From assembly GCF_030283145.1 (NCBI RefSeq), contig NZ_JASNWE010000001.1, positions 62,001 to 126,000 of the forward strand: a DNA stretch of 64,000 bases, given 5' to 3'. The position numbers and the translations under genes are program-made. The notes under the pieces were generated by a model, which searched no databases, had not been told where the DNA came from, and worked only from the letters and a program-made list of their open reading frames with translations. The DNA comes from Actinomadura xylanilytica (lineage in GTDB: Bacteria > Actinomycetota > Actinomycetes > Streptosporangiales > Streptosporangiaceae). How positions within the stretch are numbered: the stretch's first letter is position 1; every line of letters begins with the position of its first letter. Positions 51,228 to 61,169 of this stretch are shown here, piece by piece.

Positions 51228-52139
51228 ATGAACACCGCTCTGTCAGTGTCCGGGCTCGTCAAGACGTTCGGCCGGACACGCGCGCTCGATGGACTGGACC
51301 TCACCGTCAGCACCGGGGAGGTGCACGGCTTCCTCGGCCCGAACGGCGCCGGCAAGTCCACCACCATCCGCGTCCTGCTCGGCCTGATGCGCGCTGACGG
51401 CGGCACCGCCGAGCTCCTCGGCGGCGACCCCTGGCGGGACGCCACCGCCCTGCACCGGCGCCTCGCCTACGTCCCCGGCGACGTGACGCTCTGGCCCTCG
51501 CTGTCCGGCGGGGAGGTGATCGACCTCCTCGGCCGGCTGCGCGGCGGCCTCGACGCGCGGCGCCGCGCCGAGCTCCTCGACCGGTTCGAACTCGATCCGA
51601 AGAAGAAGGGCCGCGCCTACTCCAAGGGCAACCGGCAGAAGGTCGCCCTCGTCGCCGCGCTCGCCTCCGACGCCGAGCTGCTCATCCTGGACGAGCCGAC
51701 CTCCGGCCTGGACCCGCTCATGGAGGAGGTGTTCCAGGACTGCGTGAAGGAGGAGCGGCGGGGCGGGCGCACCGTGCTGCTGTCCAGCCACATCCTCAGC
51801 GAGGTCGAGTCGCTCTGCGACCGGGTCACCATCATCCGCAAGGGCCGCACCGTCGAGACCGGGACGCTGACCGAGCTGCGGCATCTGACCCGCACCTCGA
51901 TCCACGCCGAGCTGGCCGGACCGCCCAACGGAATCACCGCCCTGCCCGGCGTGCACGACGTCCAGGTCGACGGCAACACCGTCAGGCTGGAGGTCGACAC
52001 CCCGCAGCTCGACGCGGTGCTGCGGCAGCTCACCCAGGTCGGCGTGCGGGGCCTGGTCAGCCAGCCGCCCACCCTGGAGGAGCTGTTCCTGCGGCACTAC
52101 GAGGAGGAGCTCACCGAGCTGGAGGGGACGCCCCGATGA
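51228..52139 (+). CDS. ABC exporter ATP-binding protein (antibiotic type)
   Basis: This 303-residue ATPase has Walker [14 protein letters not shown]-loop '[31 protein letters not shown]', signature '[18 protein letters not shown]', Walker B '[16 protein letters not shown]' and H-loop '[14 protein letters not shown]', with the C-terminal extension ending '[17 protein letters not shown]' of the drug/lantibiotic subfamily. The ATG is preceded by a less GC-rich promoter region (51130-51227) with a partial inverted repeat ACTTC/GAAGT, a possible site for the GbsR-like repressor. It overlaps the permease by 4 bp (ATGA). Confidence 0.93.
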   Translation: MNTALSVSGLVKTFGRTRALDGLDLTVSTGEVHGFLGPNGAGKSTTIRVLLGLMRADGGTAELLGGDPWRDATALHRRLAYVPGDVTLWPSLSGGEVIDLLGRLRGGLDARRRAELLDRFELDPKKKGRAYSKGNRQKVALVAALASDAELLILDEPTSGLDPLMEEVFQDCVKEERRGGRTVLLSSHILSEVESLCDRVTIIRKGRTVETGTLTELRHLTRTSIHAELAGPPNGITALPGVHDVQVDGNTVRLEVDTPQLDAVLRQLTQVGVRGLVSQPPTLEELFLRHYEEELTELEGTPR

Positions 52140-53752
52140 GCACCCTCGCCGCCCCCCGGCCGATGAGCTCCCTCACCGGGACCCGGTCACTGCTGCGGCT
52201 CGGGCTGCGCCGCGACCGGATCATGATCCCGGTGTGGATCCTGGCGCTGCTGAGCTCCCTGTTCAGCACCCTGGGCGGATACCGGGGGCTGTACAAGACC
52301 GCCGCCGAGCGGCAGCACTTCGCCGACGGGGCCAACGGCAACTCCTCGACGCTGGCGTTCTACGGCCCACTCCACGACCCCTCCCTCGGCGGCATGACCG
52401 CCTGGCGGATGGGCGCCCTCGGCGCCGCGTTCGTCGGCGTCATGAGCGTGCTGCTGGTGATCCGGCACACCCGCGCCGAAGAGGAGGAGGGCCGCCTGGA
52501 GCTGGTCGGCGCCGGCGTGGTCGGCCGGCGGGCGGCGCTCACCGCGGCGCTGCTGGTGGCGGTGCTGGCCGCCCTGGCGCTCGGCGTGCTCGTCATGCTC
52601 GGGCTGGCCTCCGAGGGCGTCGCCGGCGCGGTCAGCACCGGCGTCGGCTGGGCCGCCGCCGGGATCCTGTTCGCCGCGGTCGGCGCGGTCGCCGCCCAGG
52701 TGACCGAGAACGCCCGCGCCGCCCGCGGCATCGGCGTCGGCGTGATCGCCGCCGCGTACCTGCTGCGCGCGGCCGGCGACGCGACGGAGGGCGCCGGCTG
52801 GCTGACCTGGCTGTCGCCCATCGGCTGGATCGAGCAGATCCGCCCGTACGGCGGCGACCGGCTCTGGGCGGCGCTGCTGCCGCTCGCCGCGGCGGCGCTG
52901 CTCATCGCCGCGGCGTACGCGCTGATCGAGCATCGCGACCTCGGCGCCGGGCTGCTGGCGCCCCGGCCCGGACCGGCGGAGGCGGCGCCCGGCCTGCGCA
53001 GCCCGCTCGCGCTGGCCTGGCGGCTCCAGTCCGGGTCGCTGTACGGCTGGGCCTGCGGCTTCCTGGTCTACGGCCTGGTCGTCGGCGGCATCGCCAAGGG
53101 GATCGGCGACCTGGTCGGCGGCAACTCCGGCACCAACGACCTCATCACCAAGATGGGCGGCCAGTCCGGACTGGTGGACGCGTTCCTGGTCACCTGCATC
53201 GGGCTGATGTCCGCGATGGCCTCGCTGTACGGGGTGCAGGCCGCGCTCCGGCTGCGCACCGAGGAGGGCCTCCAGCGGGTCGAGCCGCTCCTCGCCACCG
53301 CGGTCGGGCGGGTCCGCTGGGTCGCCGGGCACCTGCTGATCGCGCTGGCCGGCACGGTGGTGATGCTGCTGGTGTCCGGGCTGTCGATCGGCCTCACCTA
53401 CGGGGCGTCCGTGGGCGACCTCGGCGGCAAGGTACCCGAGCTCCTCGGCGCCGTGCTCGTGCAGACGCCCGCCGCGTGGGTCGCCGTCGGCATCGGCATC
53501 GCGCTGTTCGGGCTGGCGCCGCGGTTCTCGCCGGCCGCCTGGGCCGTGGTGGCGGGCTTCCTGCTGCTGGGCCAGCTCGGTCCGGTGCTCGACCTCGGCC
53601 AGGCGGTGATGGACCTGTCGCCGTTCACCCACGTGCCGAAGCTCCCCGGCGGGACGATGGACGCCACCCCGCTGATCGTGCTGACCGCGATCGTGGCCGC
53701 GCTCATCGCGGCGGGCCTCTACGGCATCCGCCGCCGCGACATCGCCACCTGA
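52136..53752 (+). CDS. ABC exporter permease, 12-segment antibiotic type
   Basis: The 538-residue membrane protein has twelve predicted membrane segments in two halves, as in the polyketide/anthracycline-type exporters found next to GbsR-like repressors. Visible conserved parts: '[27 protein letters not shown]' at the N-terminus, '[30 protein letters not shown]', and in the second half '[31 protein letters not shown]', a repeat of the same motif. Translation is coupled with the ATPase. The pump probably exports a toxic lipophilic compound. The gene ends before a strong hairpin. Confidence 0.93.
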   Translation: MSTLAAPRPMSSLTGTRSLLRLGLRRDRIMIPVWILALLSSLFSTLGGYRGLYKTAAERQHFADGANGNSSTLAFYGPLHDPSLGGMTAWRMGALGAAFVGVMSVLLVIRHTRAEEEEGRLELVGAGVVGRRAALTAALLVAVLAALALGVLVMLGLASEGVAGAVSTGVGWAAAGILFAAVGAVAAQVTENARAARGIGVGVIAAAYLLRAAGDATEGAGWLTWLSPIGWIEQIRPYGGDRLWAALLPLAAAALLIAAAYALIEHRDLGAGLLAPRPGPAEAAPGLRSPLALAWRLQSGSLYGWACGFLVYGLVVGGIAKGIGDLVGGNSGTNDLITKMGGQSGLVDAFLVTCIGLMSAMASLYGVQAALRLRTEEGLQRVEPLLATAVGRVRWVAGHLLIALAGTVVMLLVSGLSIGLTYGASVGDLGGKVPELLGAVLVQTPAAWVAVGIGIALFGLAPRFSPAAWAVVAGFLLLGQLGPVLDLGQAVMDLSPFTHVPKLPGGTMDATPLIVLTAIVAALIAAGLYGIRRRDIAT

Positions 53753-53807
53753 CCCGGGACGTCCCCGCTCAGACACGGGGTCCGAGCGGGGTCGTCCCCC
53801 TTCAGCA

Positions 53808-53856
53808 CCCCGTCCGGCGGGCGCCAACCGGCCGCCCAGGCGCCCGCCGGACGGGG
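53808..53856. terminator. Perfect 18-bp hairpin after the exporter
   Basis: Arms 53808-53825 and 53839-53856 (CCCCGTCCGGCGGGCGCC and its complement) with a 13-nt loop. Located between the convergent exporter operon and the aminopeptidase gene, it should stop both transcripts. Confidence 0.85.
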
Positions 53857-53879
53857 GTCGTCGCAGCCCGAGGCCAGGG

Positions 53880-53909
53880 GCGGCCGGGTCAGGAGCGGCC
53901 GGGTCAGGA
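53880..53909. repeat. 15-bp tandem duplication at the pip stop codon
   Basis: GCGGCCGGGTCAGGA is repeated exactly twice. The second copy contains the stop of the aminopeptidase gene (TGA at 53906-53904); because 15 is a multiple of three, the other copy provides a second in-frame stop five codons later. A recent slippage duplication with no effect on the protein. Confidence 0.8.
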
Positions 53910-54857
53910 GCGGAAGCGGTCGGTGGCCTCGATGAGGTGGTGCAGGGTGCCGGGTTCCGAGCCGCCGTGGCCCGCGTCCTCGATGAGGTGGAACTCGGCC
54001 TCGGGCCAGGCGCGGTGCAGCGCGAGCGCGCCGTCCGCCGGGGTCTTCATGTCGTACCGCCCGTGGACGATCACGCCGGGGAGGTGCCTGATCCGGTCGG
54101 CGCCCGCCAGGATCCCCGCCTCGAGGAAGCAGCCCTGGCTGAAGTAGTGCTGCTCGATCCGCGAGAACCCGACCAGGAGCCGGTCGTCCAGGTCCGGCGG
54201 CGGGACGGGCAGCAGCGTGTTGGCCGACAGCTCCCAGGCCGCCCACGCTCTGGCCGCCGGGACGTGCACCGCCGGGTCCGGGTCGAACAGGAGCCGCCCG
54301 TACGCGGTCAGCATGTCGTCCCGCGCGGCCTCGGGGACCGGCGCCTGGAACGCCGCCCACTCCTCGGGGAACAGCCGGGCCGACCCGCCGCCCGTGAACG
54401 CCCACTCCTCGTCCTCGGGACGGGCGAGGTAGATGCCGCGCAGCACCAGCTCGGTGACGCGGTCCGGGTGCTCCTGCGCGTAGGCCAGGCCGAGCGTGCT
54501 GCCCCAGCTCCCGCCGAACACCTGCCACCGGTCGATGCCGAGGTGCTCCCGGAGCCGTTCCATGTCGGCGACCAGGTGCGGGGTGGTGTTGGCCTCCAGC
54601 GACACCCCGGCGTCGCCCGCGTGGGGCGTGCTGCGTCCGCAGTTGCGCTGGTCGAACAGCACGATCCGATATGCCGCGGGGTCGAAGAACCGGCGGCACA
54701 CCGGCAGCAGCCCGCCGCCCGGGCCGCCGTGCACGAACACCACCGGCTTGCCCCCGGGGTCGCCGCAGACCTCCCAGTAGATCTCGTCGCCGGCACCGAC
54801 CGCGAGCATCCCGGAGTCGTGCGGTTCCAGGGGCGGGTAAAGCTCCTTCAGGTCCAT
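53904..54857 (-). CDS. pip: Prolyl aminopeptidase
   Basis: The 317-residue alpha/beta hydrolase of peptidase family S33 removes N-terminal proline from peptides. Motifs: oxyanion HGGPGGG near residue 43, 'LFDQRNCGRSTPHA', nucleophile elbow GGSWGST (Ser at about 115), Asp in 'VHGRYDMKTPADGAL' and His in 'EDAGHGGSEPG'. The 'WELSANTL' segment is the S33 cap signature that includes the residues binding the free N-terminus. The start ATG 54857 gives the usual length. It probably works in the cytoplasm on oligopeptides. Confidence 0.95.
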   Translation of the reverse strand: MDLKELYPPLEPHDSGMLAVGAGDEIYWEVCGDPGGKPVVFVHGGPGGGLLPVCRRFFDPAAYRIVLFDQRNCGRSTPHAGDAGVSLEANTTPHLVADMERLREHLGIDRWQVFGGSWGSTLGLAYAQEHPDRVTELVLRGIYLARPEDEEWAFTGGGSARLFPEEWAAFQAPVPEAARDDMLTAYGRLLFDPDPAVHVPAARAWAAWELSANTLLPVPPPDLDDRLLVGFSRIEQHYFSQGCFLEAGILAGADRIRHLPGVIVHGRYDMKTPADGALALHRAWPEAEFHLIEDAGHGGSEPGTLHHLIEATDRFRS

Positions 54858-55110
54858 GGCATCTACTACTACCCGAGACCCCGACCAGATCGATCATGAT
54901 TTCGGAACCGTTCGGAAAGCGGCGGCGCCAAGCGGTTCGGACGCCGGCGCCGGCAGATCGAGAGTGCCTCAGCCGTCGCGCGAGCGCGTTACCTGGCCGG
55001 TGAGGCGAAGCCGGCGGCGAGCCGCACCGGCCGGATCGCGGAGCGATGTCGCGCTCGCCCCGAGCACGGTCGGCGTCCGAGCCGCCAGGCGAGGATGCCG
55101 GGCCGGGCTT

Positions 55111-58100
55111 TCAAAGCTGGGCCATGGCCTTGCGGATGCGCTTGTCGGAGACCGGGTAGCGGGTGCCGAGCTGCTGCGCGAACAGGCTGACCCGCAGTTC
55201 CTCCAGCATCCAGCGGACCTGCCTGGCGGGCTCGTCGTCGCGGCGGGACGGGGGCAGCCTGCGCAGCGCCTGCTGGTACTCCTCGGCCAGGACGCCGACC
55301 TGGTGCATGAGCTGGCGGTCGCGGCCCGGGTTCTCGGGGAGCTTGTCGAGCCGGATCTGGAGCGCGCGCAGGTAGCGGGTCAGGTCGGGCAGGCGCTGCC
55401 AGCCCGTCCCGGTGACGAAGCCGGGATGGATCAGCTCGGCCAGGTGCGTCCGGATGTCGGTCAGCGCGGGGACGAGCACCAGGCTGGTGGTGCCGCGCAG
55501 CCGCCGGTCGATCTCGTGCGACTCGGCCAGGACCCGTTCGACCTGCGCGACGATCGCGGCGGTCGCGTCGTGCAGCTCGGCGCGCACGTGGTCGAAGAGG
55601 CGGGTGAAGCCGGCCTCGTCCCAGGCCGGGCCGCCGGCCTCGGCGATGAGCCGGTCGGCGGCGGCGGTCACGCAGTCCTCGAACAGCGCGGGCACCGACC
55701 CGTGCGGGTTGTGGCTGAGCGCGAGCTTGCCCTGGTTGGTCAGGCGCGCCTGGATCTGCTTGACCGGGGACGGGGCGTTGAGCAGCACCAGCCGGCGGGT
55801 GCCGCGCCACATCGCGCGCCGCTGCTCGGCCTCGGTCTCGTACATGCGGACCGCGACGGTGTCGCCCTCGTCGGCGAGCGCGGGATACGCCTTGACCTCG
55901 TAGCCGGCCTGGGCCCGCTCGTAGGTGCGGGGCAGCTCGCCGATCGTCCACTCGCGGAGGCCGGAGCGTTCGAGGCCCTCGGCGGACGCGGCCTTGGACA
56001 GGGTGCCGCGGACCTTGCCCGCCAGGGCGCGCTTGAGCGCATCGAGGTCGGTGTCCTCACCGAGGGTGCGGCCCCGGTCGTCCACCACCCGGAAGGTGAT
56101 CCGCAGGTGCGCGGGCAGGCGGGACAGGTCCCACCCCTCGCGGGCGAGCGGGACGCCGGTCAGCGCGGTCAGCTCGCGTTCGAGGGCGTCCAGGAGGGGC
56201 TCGCTGCGCGGTGAGACGCGCTCGAGCACCTTGCGGGCGTAGTCGGGCGCCGGGACGAAGTTGACCCGCACCTGCTTGGGCAGCGACCGGATCAGCTCGG
56301 TGACCAGTTCGGCGCGCAGGCCGGGCACCTGCCACTCGAAGCCGATCGGCTTGACCTGGTTGAGCACCTGCACCGGGAGGTGCACGGTGACGCCGTCGGC
56401 GTTCGCGCCCGGCTCGAACTGGTAGCTGAGCCGCAGGCTCAGCGGGCCCTGCCGCCACACATCGGGGTAGTCGGCCTCGCTGACGCCGCCGACGCCCTCG
56501 TTCATCAGCATCGACTTCTCGAAGCCGAGCAGGTCGGGCTCGGCCCGCCCGGCCTTCTTCCACCAGGCGTCGAAGTGCCGGCCCGACACCACGTCGGCGG
56601 GGACCCGCTCGTCGTAGAAGTCGAACAGGGTCTGGTCGTCGACCAGGATGTCGCGGCGCCGGGCGCGGTGCTCCAGTTCCTCGACCTCGTCGAGCAGGGC
56701 GCGGTTGTCGTGGAAGAACCGGTGGTGGGTCTCCCAGTCGCCCTCGACCAGCGCGTGCCGGATGAACAGCTCGCGGGACAGCTCGGGGTCGACGCGCCCG
56801 TAGTTGACGCGGCGCTGCGCGACGATCGGCACCCCGTAGAGGGTGACCTTCTCGTACGCCATGACGGCGGCCTGCTTCTTGGACCAGTGCGGCTCGCTGT
56901 AGTTGCGCTTGACCAGGTGCCCGGCGAGCGGCTCGACCCATTCGGGCTCGATCCTGGCGTTGACCCGGGCCCACAGGCGGGAGGTCTCGACCAGCTCGGC
57001 CGACATGATCCAGCGCGGCGGCTTCTTGAACAGGGCGGAACCGGGGAACACCGCGAACTTCGCGCCGCGCGCCCCGACGTACTCCTGCTGGCGGCGGCGC
57101 GGCCCGCCCTCGTCCTTCTTGTCGGCGTCCATCAGCCCGATGTGCGACAGCAGGCCGGCGAGCAGCGAGACGTGGACGCGCTCGGGGGCGGGGTCGACGT
57201 CGTTGAGCGTCACGCCGAGCGTCTTGGCGACCTGCTTGAGCTGGCTGTGCAGGTCCTGCCACTCGCGGATGCGCAGGAAGTGCAGGAACTCGTTCTTGCA
57301 GGTGCGGCGGAACTGGCTGCCCGACAGCTCCCGCTGCTTGTCGCGCAGGTAGTTCCACAGGTTGAGGTAGGCGAGGAAGTCGGAGGTCGGGTCGGCGAAC
57401 CGGCGGTGCAGTTCGTCGGCGGCCTGCTGGTGCTCGGACGGCCGTTCGCGCGGGTCCTGGATCGACAGCGCGGCGGCGATGACCAGGACCTCGCGCACGC
57501 AGCCGTTCTTGTCGGCCTCGAGCACCATGCGGGCCAGCCGCGGGTCGACCGGGAGCTGGGCGAGGCGGCGGCCGAGCGGGGTGAGGCGCTTGCGCGGGTC
57601 CTGCTCGGCGGGGTCGATCGCGCCCAGCTCGTGCAGCAGGTCGACGCCGGCCTTGACGTTGCGGCGGTCGGGCGGCTCGACGAACGGGAACGCGGCGATG
57701 TCGCCGAGGTCGAGCGAGGTCATCTGGAGGATGACTGAGGCGAGGTTGGTGCGCAGGATCTCGGGGTCGGTGAACTCGGGGCGGGACTCGAAGTCGTCCT
57801 CGGCGTAGAGCCGGATGCAGATGCCCTCCGACACGCGCCCGCAGCGGCCCTTGCGCTGGTTGGCCGACGCCTGCGAGATCGGCTCGATGGGCAGCCGCTG
57901 CACCTTGAGGCGGTGGCTGTAGCGGGAGATGCGGGCGGTGCCGGGGTCGACGACGTACTTGATGCCCGGCACCGTCAGCGAGGTCTCGGCGACGTTGGTG
58001 GACAGCACGATGCGCCGTCCGCGATGCGCCTGGAACACCCGGTGCTGGTCGGCCGCCGACAGTCGCGCGTACAGCGGCAGCACCTCGGTGGCGGGCCCGC

Positions 58101-59067
58101 GCCTGCCCTGGAGGTGCTTGTGCAGCGCGTCGGCGGTGTCGCGGATCTCGCGCTCGCCGCTGAGGAAGACCAGCACGTCGCCGGGCGCCTCGCGGCCCAG
58201 CTCGTCGACCGCCTCGCAGATCGCCTGGACCTGGTCGCGGTCGGGGTCGGCGGACGGGTCCTCGGGGTCGGTCACCGGGCGGTAGCGGACCTCCACCGGA
58301 TAGGTGCGGCCGGACACCTCCACGATCGGGGCGTCGCCGAAGTGCCGGGAGAACCGCTCGGGGTCGATGGTCGCCGAGGTGATGATCACCTTGAGGTCGG
58401 GGCGGCGGGGCAGGATCTCCCGGACGTACCCGAGCAGGAAGTCGATGTTGAGGCTGCGCTCGTGCGCCTCGTCGATGATCAGCGTGTCGTACTGGCGGAG
58501 CAGCCGGTCGGTCTGGATCTCGGCCAGCAGGATGCCGTCGGTCATCAGTTTGACCAGCGTGCCGTCGCTGGACCGGTCGGTGAAGCGGACCTTGTAGCCC
58601 ACGGTGTCGCCGAGCTCGGTGCCGAGCTCCTCGGCGATCCGGTCGGCGACGGTGCGGGCGGCCAGCCGGCGCGGCTGGGTGTGCCCGACCGAGCCGAGCA
58701 CGCCGCGGCCGAGCTCCAGGCAGATCTTGGGGATCTGGGTGGTCTTCCCCGACCCGGTCTCGCCCGCGATGATCACGACCTGGTGGTCCCGGATCGCCGC
58801 CAGGATGTCGTCCTTCTTCTGCGCGACCGGCAGCTCGGCCGGGTAGGTGATCGCGGGCACCGCCTCGCGGCGCCGGGCCACCCGGCGCTCGGCGGCCTCG
58901 ACCTCGCCGCCGATGTCCTCGGCGGCCTTGGCGCGCCGGCCGGCGTCGCGCGTCTTCTGGATCCCGTCGATGCGGCGGCCCAGCCGGTGCTGGTCGCGCA
59001 GCATCAGCTCGGGCAGGCGCGCGCGCAGGTCGGCGAGCGGCGATCTCACAGGTGTCCTCATAACCAT
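55111..59067 (-). CDS. hrpA: ATP-dependent RNA helicase HrpA
   Basis: The 1318-residue DEAH-box helicase matches full-length HrpA: Walker A GETGSGKTTQIP, DEAH box IIDEAHERSLNID, SAT motif ITSATID, QRKGRCGR motif VI, then the helicase-associated HA2 and OB-fold regions, and the long C-terminal DUF3418 domain ('TLPVSDKRIRKAMAQL' type end). HrpA unwinds RNA and in E. coli rescues stalled, colliding ribosomes. The start is ATG 59067 or 59061, both with a weak ribosome site; longer in-frame upstream reading to 59316 is rejected as it runs through the divergent kinase promoter. Confidence 0.95.
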   Translation of the reverse strand: MVMRTPVRSPLADLRARLPELMLRDQHRLGRRIDGIQKTRDAGRRAKAAEDIGGEVEAAERRVARRREAVPAITYPAELPVAQKKDDILAAIRDHQVVIIAGETGSGKTTQIPKICLELGRGVLGSVGHTQPRRLAARTVADRIAEELGTELGDTVGYKVRFTDRSSDGTLVKLMTDGILLAEIQTDRLLRQYDTLIIDEAHERSLNIDFLLGYVREILPRRPDLKVIITSATIDPERFSRHFGDAPIVEVSGRTYPVEVRYRPVTDPEDPSADPDRDQVQAICEAVDELGREAPGDVLVFLSGEREIRDTADALHKHLQGRRGPATEVLPLYARLSAADQHRVFQAHRGRRIVLSTNVAETSLTVPGIKYVVDPGTARISRYSHRLKVQRLPIEPISQASANQRKGRCGRVSEGICIRLYAEDDFESRPEFTDPEILRTNLASVILQMTSLDLGDIAAFPFVEPPDRRNVKAGVDLLHELGAIDPAEQDPRKRLTPLGRRLAQLPVDPRLARMVLEADKNGCVREVLVIAAALSIQDPRERPSEHQQAADELHRRFADPTSDFLAYLNLWNYLRDKQRELSGSQFRRTCKNEFLHFLRIREWQDLHSQLKQVAKTLGVTLNDVDPAPERVHVSLLAGLLSHIGLMDADKKDEGGPRRRQQEYVGARGAKFAVFPGSALFKKPPRWIMSAELVETSRLWARVNARIEPEWVEPLAGHLVKRNYSEPHWSKKQAAVMAYEKVTLYGVPIVAQRRVNYGRVDPELSRELFIRHALVEGDWETHHRFFHDNRALLDEVEELEHRARRRDILVDDQTLFDFYDERVPADVVSGRHFDAWWKKAGRAEPDLLGFEKSMLMNEGVGGVSEADYPDVWRQGPLSLRLSYQFEPGANADGVTVHLPVQVLNQVKPIGFEWQVPGLRAELVTELIRSLPKQVRVNFVPAPDYARKVLERVSPRSEPLLDALERELTALTGVPLAREGWDLSRLPAHLRITFRVVDDRGRTLGEDTDLDALKRALAGKVRGTLSKAASAEGLERSGLREWTIGELPRTYERAQAGYEVKAYPALADEGDTVAVRMYETEAEQRRAMWRGTRRLVLLNAPSPVKQIQARLTNQGKLALSHNPHGSVPALFEDCVTAAADRLIAEAGGPAWDEAGFTRLFDHVRAELHDATAAIVAQVERVLAESHEIDRRLRGTTSLVLVPALTDIRTHLAELIHPGFVTGTGWQRLPDLTRYLRALQIRLDKLPENPGRDRQLMHQVGVLAEEYQQALRRLPPSRRDDEPARQVRWMLEELRVSLFAQQLGTRYPVSDKRIRKAMAQL

Positions 59068-59314
59068 CGACCAGGATACGGTCCGGGCGTCGGACGGCGC
59101 TCCGCGCCGGTCCCCCCGCAACCTTGGCACCGTAGCCGCCCCCGGCCTCGCGGGGCGATCGATTTTTTTCCAGCGCCGCGTACCGTTAACACCGCACTGA
59201 AGTGGCACATTCCGGGACGCCCCCGACCGGACGGGGCATCCGGAATCGTCCGGTCCAAGTTTGATCAACAAAAGCCCTGCCGGGCGGCGTGCGCATCGTT
59301 CATGATGGGGCGAC

Positions 59315-60739
59315 ATGGAGACCCCGAGCTCGGCAGGACGCTACACGATCGACCGGCTGCTCGGTTCAGGCGGCTTCGCCTCGGTCTGGCTCGGCCGCGA
59401 CGAGGAGCTCGACTCCCCGGTGGCGATCAAGATCCTCGCCGAGCACTGGGCGCAGCGCACCGACGTGCACGAGCGGTTCGTCCAGGAGGCGCGGCTCCTG
59501 CGGCAGGTCGACTCGCACCGGCTCGTGCAGGTCTTCGACATCGGCGAGCAGGAGGACGGCCGCCCCTACTTCGTGATGACCTACGCCGACCGGGGCACCC
59601 TGGACGAGCGGCTGGCCGAGGGCCCGCTCCCGCTCAACGAGGCGCTGCGGATGGCCCGCGAGATCATCCGGGGCGTGCAGGAGCTGCACGAGGTCGACAT
59701 CGTGCACCGCGACCTCAAGCCGTCCAACGTGCTGCTGCGCTCGGTGCCCGGTGGCGACGCCGAGCGCGTGATGATCTCCGACCTCGGCATCGCGCGGACC
59801 GGCGACCGGCTGTCCAGCCTGACGCTGCCCGCCGGGTCGCCCGGCTACATGGCTCCCGAGCAGACCCAGATCGACGGGGCCCCGGACCAGCGCGCCGACG
59901 TGTACGGGCTGGGAGCACTCACTTACCACATGCTCACCGGGGAGCCCCCCGGCCAGACGCGGCGCCCGCCGAGCGACCTCCAGCCCGCGATCCCCCACGC
60001 GGTCGACCAGGTGGTGCTGCGCGCGCTGGAGCCCGACCGGGAGAAGCGGTGGCCGTCGGCGGCCGAGTTCGGGCACGCGCTGTCCCGGACCACCAGCAGG
60101 ATCAACACTGATCCGCTGCCGCCGGCCCGACCCGCCCGCGGCGGGTCACCGGCCCGTGGCCGGCGCCGCCTGGCGGTCATCACCGGCGGCACGCTGGTCG
60201 GCCTCTCACTGGCCGGCGGCGGCGCGTTCTGGGCGTTCGGCGGCTCCGGCGGCTCCGGCGAGAGTGCGCCCGACGGGAAGTGGCTGCGCGCCGGATCCGA
60301 CGTGCCCCCGCAGTACCGGGCGCTGATCGTCCAAGCGGGCACCTGGTGCGACATGAAGGGCCTGAGCCCCGCGCTGATCGCCGCGATGCTCAAGGCCGAG
60401 AGCAACTTCGACGCCAAGCTGTCGGACCCGGCCGGCGACGAGTACGGCATCGCCCGCTGGACGCCCAAGGTGCTGGTGTTCTGGCAGCCCGGCGGGCTCA
60501 ACAACCCCGAGCCGAAGCCCGCCGCGATCACCCCCGAGCTGTCCATCCCGGCGATGGGCCGCTACCTGTGCTACTGGGGCAAGGACCTGCGCGACCTCCC
60601 CGGCGACCCGGCGCTCAACCTCGCCGCGACGTACCGCAGCTCGTCCAAGACCGTGGCCCAGGCGGGCGGTGTGCCCGCGAGGTTCAAGCCCTACACCGAC
60701 AAGGTGCACCGCTACCTCGAGGACTACCTCCCCCGCTGA
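59315..60739 (+). CDS. Membrane Ser/Thr kinase fused to a lytic-transglycosylase-like outer domain
   Basis: The protein is 474 residues. Residues ~9-265 are a PknB-like kinase: VAIK (Lys39), HRDLKPSN (Asp133), and ISDLGIA (Asp156; DLG in place of DFG), GSPGYMAPEQ. A membrane helix spans ~286-308. The outer part (~325-474) resembles a Slt-type transglycosylase: 'AGTWCDMKGLSPALIAAMLKAESNFDAKLSDPAGDEYGIARW', with the likely catalytic Glu362 in KAESNF, and 'AMGRYLCYWGKDLR...GDPALNLAATYRSS' later. Instead of PASTA repeats, this kinase would sense or cut peptidoglycan. The ATG is the only plausible start. Confidence 0.85.
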   Translation: METPSSAGRYTIDRLLGSGGFASVWLGRDEELDSPVAIKILAEHWAQRTDVHERFVQEARLLRQVDSHRLVQVFDIGEQEDGRPYFVMTYADRGTLDERLAEGPLPLNEALRMAREIIRGVQELHEVDIVHRDLKPSNVLLRSVPGGDAERVMISDLGIARTGDRLSSLTLPAGSPGYMAPEQTQIDGAPDQRADVYGLGALTYHMLTGEPPGQTRRPPSDLQPAIPHAVDQVVLRALEPDREKRWPSAAEFGHALSRTTSRINTDPLPPARPARGGSPARGRRRLAVITGGTLVGLSLAGGGAFWAFGGSGGSGESAPDGKWLRAGSDVPPQYRALIVQAGTWCDMKGLSPALIAAMLKAESNFDAKLSDPAGDEYGIARWTPKVLVFWQPGGLNNPEPKPAAITPELSIPAMGRYLCYWGKDLRDLPGDPALNLAATYRSSSKTVAQAGGVPARFKPYTDKVHRYLEDYLPR

Positions 60740-60808
60740 CGCCCGCGCGCGGCGGAACCGCGAACCCGGCCGGCCTGACGTCGACGGCCCGCCCGCCCGA
60801 AGAGAAGA

Positions 60809-60840
60809 GCCGCTGAGATCGCTCGACCGATCTCAGCGGC
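60809..60840. terminator. Hairpin after the kinase gene
   Basis: Perfect 13-bp arms (60809-60821 and 60828-60840) with a 6-nt loop CTCGAC, lying between the kinase gene and the convergent DUF397 gene. It probably ends both transcripts. Confidence 0.8.
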
Positions 60841-60881
60841 CTTCGAACCGGCCTCCCCCCGGCGTCACCGCACGGGGACGA

Positions 60882-61169
60882 TCACCGAAGGTCCAAAGCG
60901 CCCGACTTGATCCGTCCGGAGAGGCCGCGCCAGGCGGCGGGGGCGAACACCAGCACCGGGCCTTCGGGGTCCTTGGAATCGCGGACCGCGACCAGGCGGG
61001 CGCGCTCCTCGCAGGCGCATCCGAGTCCGGCGACCTCCACGCAGTCACCGCCCTGGTCGCTGCTGCGCACGCTCGTCCGCCACGGCCCGTCGCCGGCCCG
61101 GACGGCGGCGCAGTCACCGCCCCGGCCGTCACCGTGCGTGCTCTCGCGCCACCGAAGGTCGCTGCTCAT
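60882..61169 (-). CDS. DUF397 protein with two tandem copies of the motif
   Basis: The 95-residue protein carries the DUF397 pattern W-x-S-x(n)-GGDCVEVA twice: WRESTHGDGRGGDCAAVRAG (residues ~7-26) and WRTSVRSSDQGGDCVEVAGL (~30-49), followed by the usual 'VAVRDSKDPEGPVLVFAPAAWRGLSGRIKSG'. DUF397 proteins are normally ~65-75 residues with one such repeat. They pair with HTH/DUF5753 regulators. Here the ATG at 61169 overlaps a stop codon (ATGA) of an upstream fragment that looks like the lost partner. GGAGAG is a good ribosome site. Confidence 0.9.
   Translation of the reverse strand: MSSDLRWRESTHGDGRGGDCAAVRAGDGPWRTSVRSSDQGGDCVEVAGLGCACEERARLVAVRDSKDPEGPVLVFAPAAWRGLSGRIKSGALDLR

Noticed and set aside
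55925-57738. Very long open frames on the plus strand inside hrpA, and similar ones opposite or across most genes
   Set aside because: In DNA this rich in G and C, stop codons are rare in all frames. These frames show Arg/Pro/Gly-rich translations, no ribosome site and no family match, and lie over clearly coding genes.
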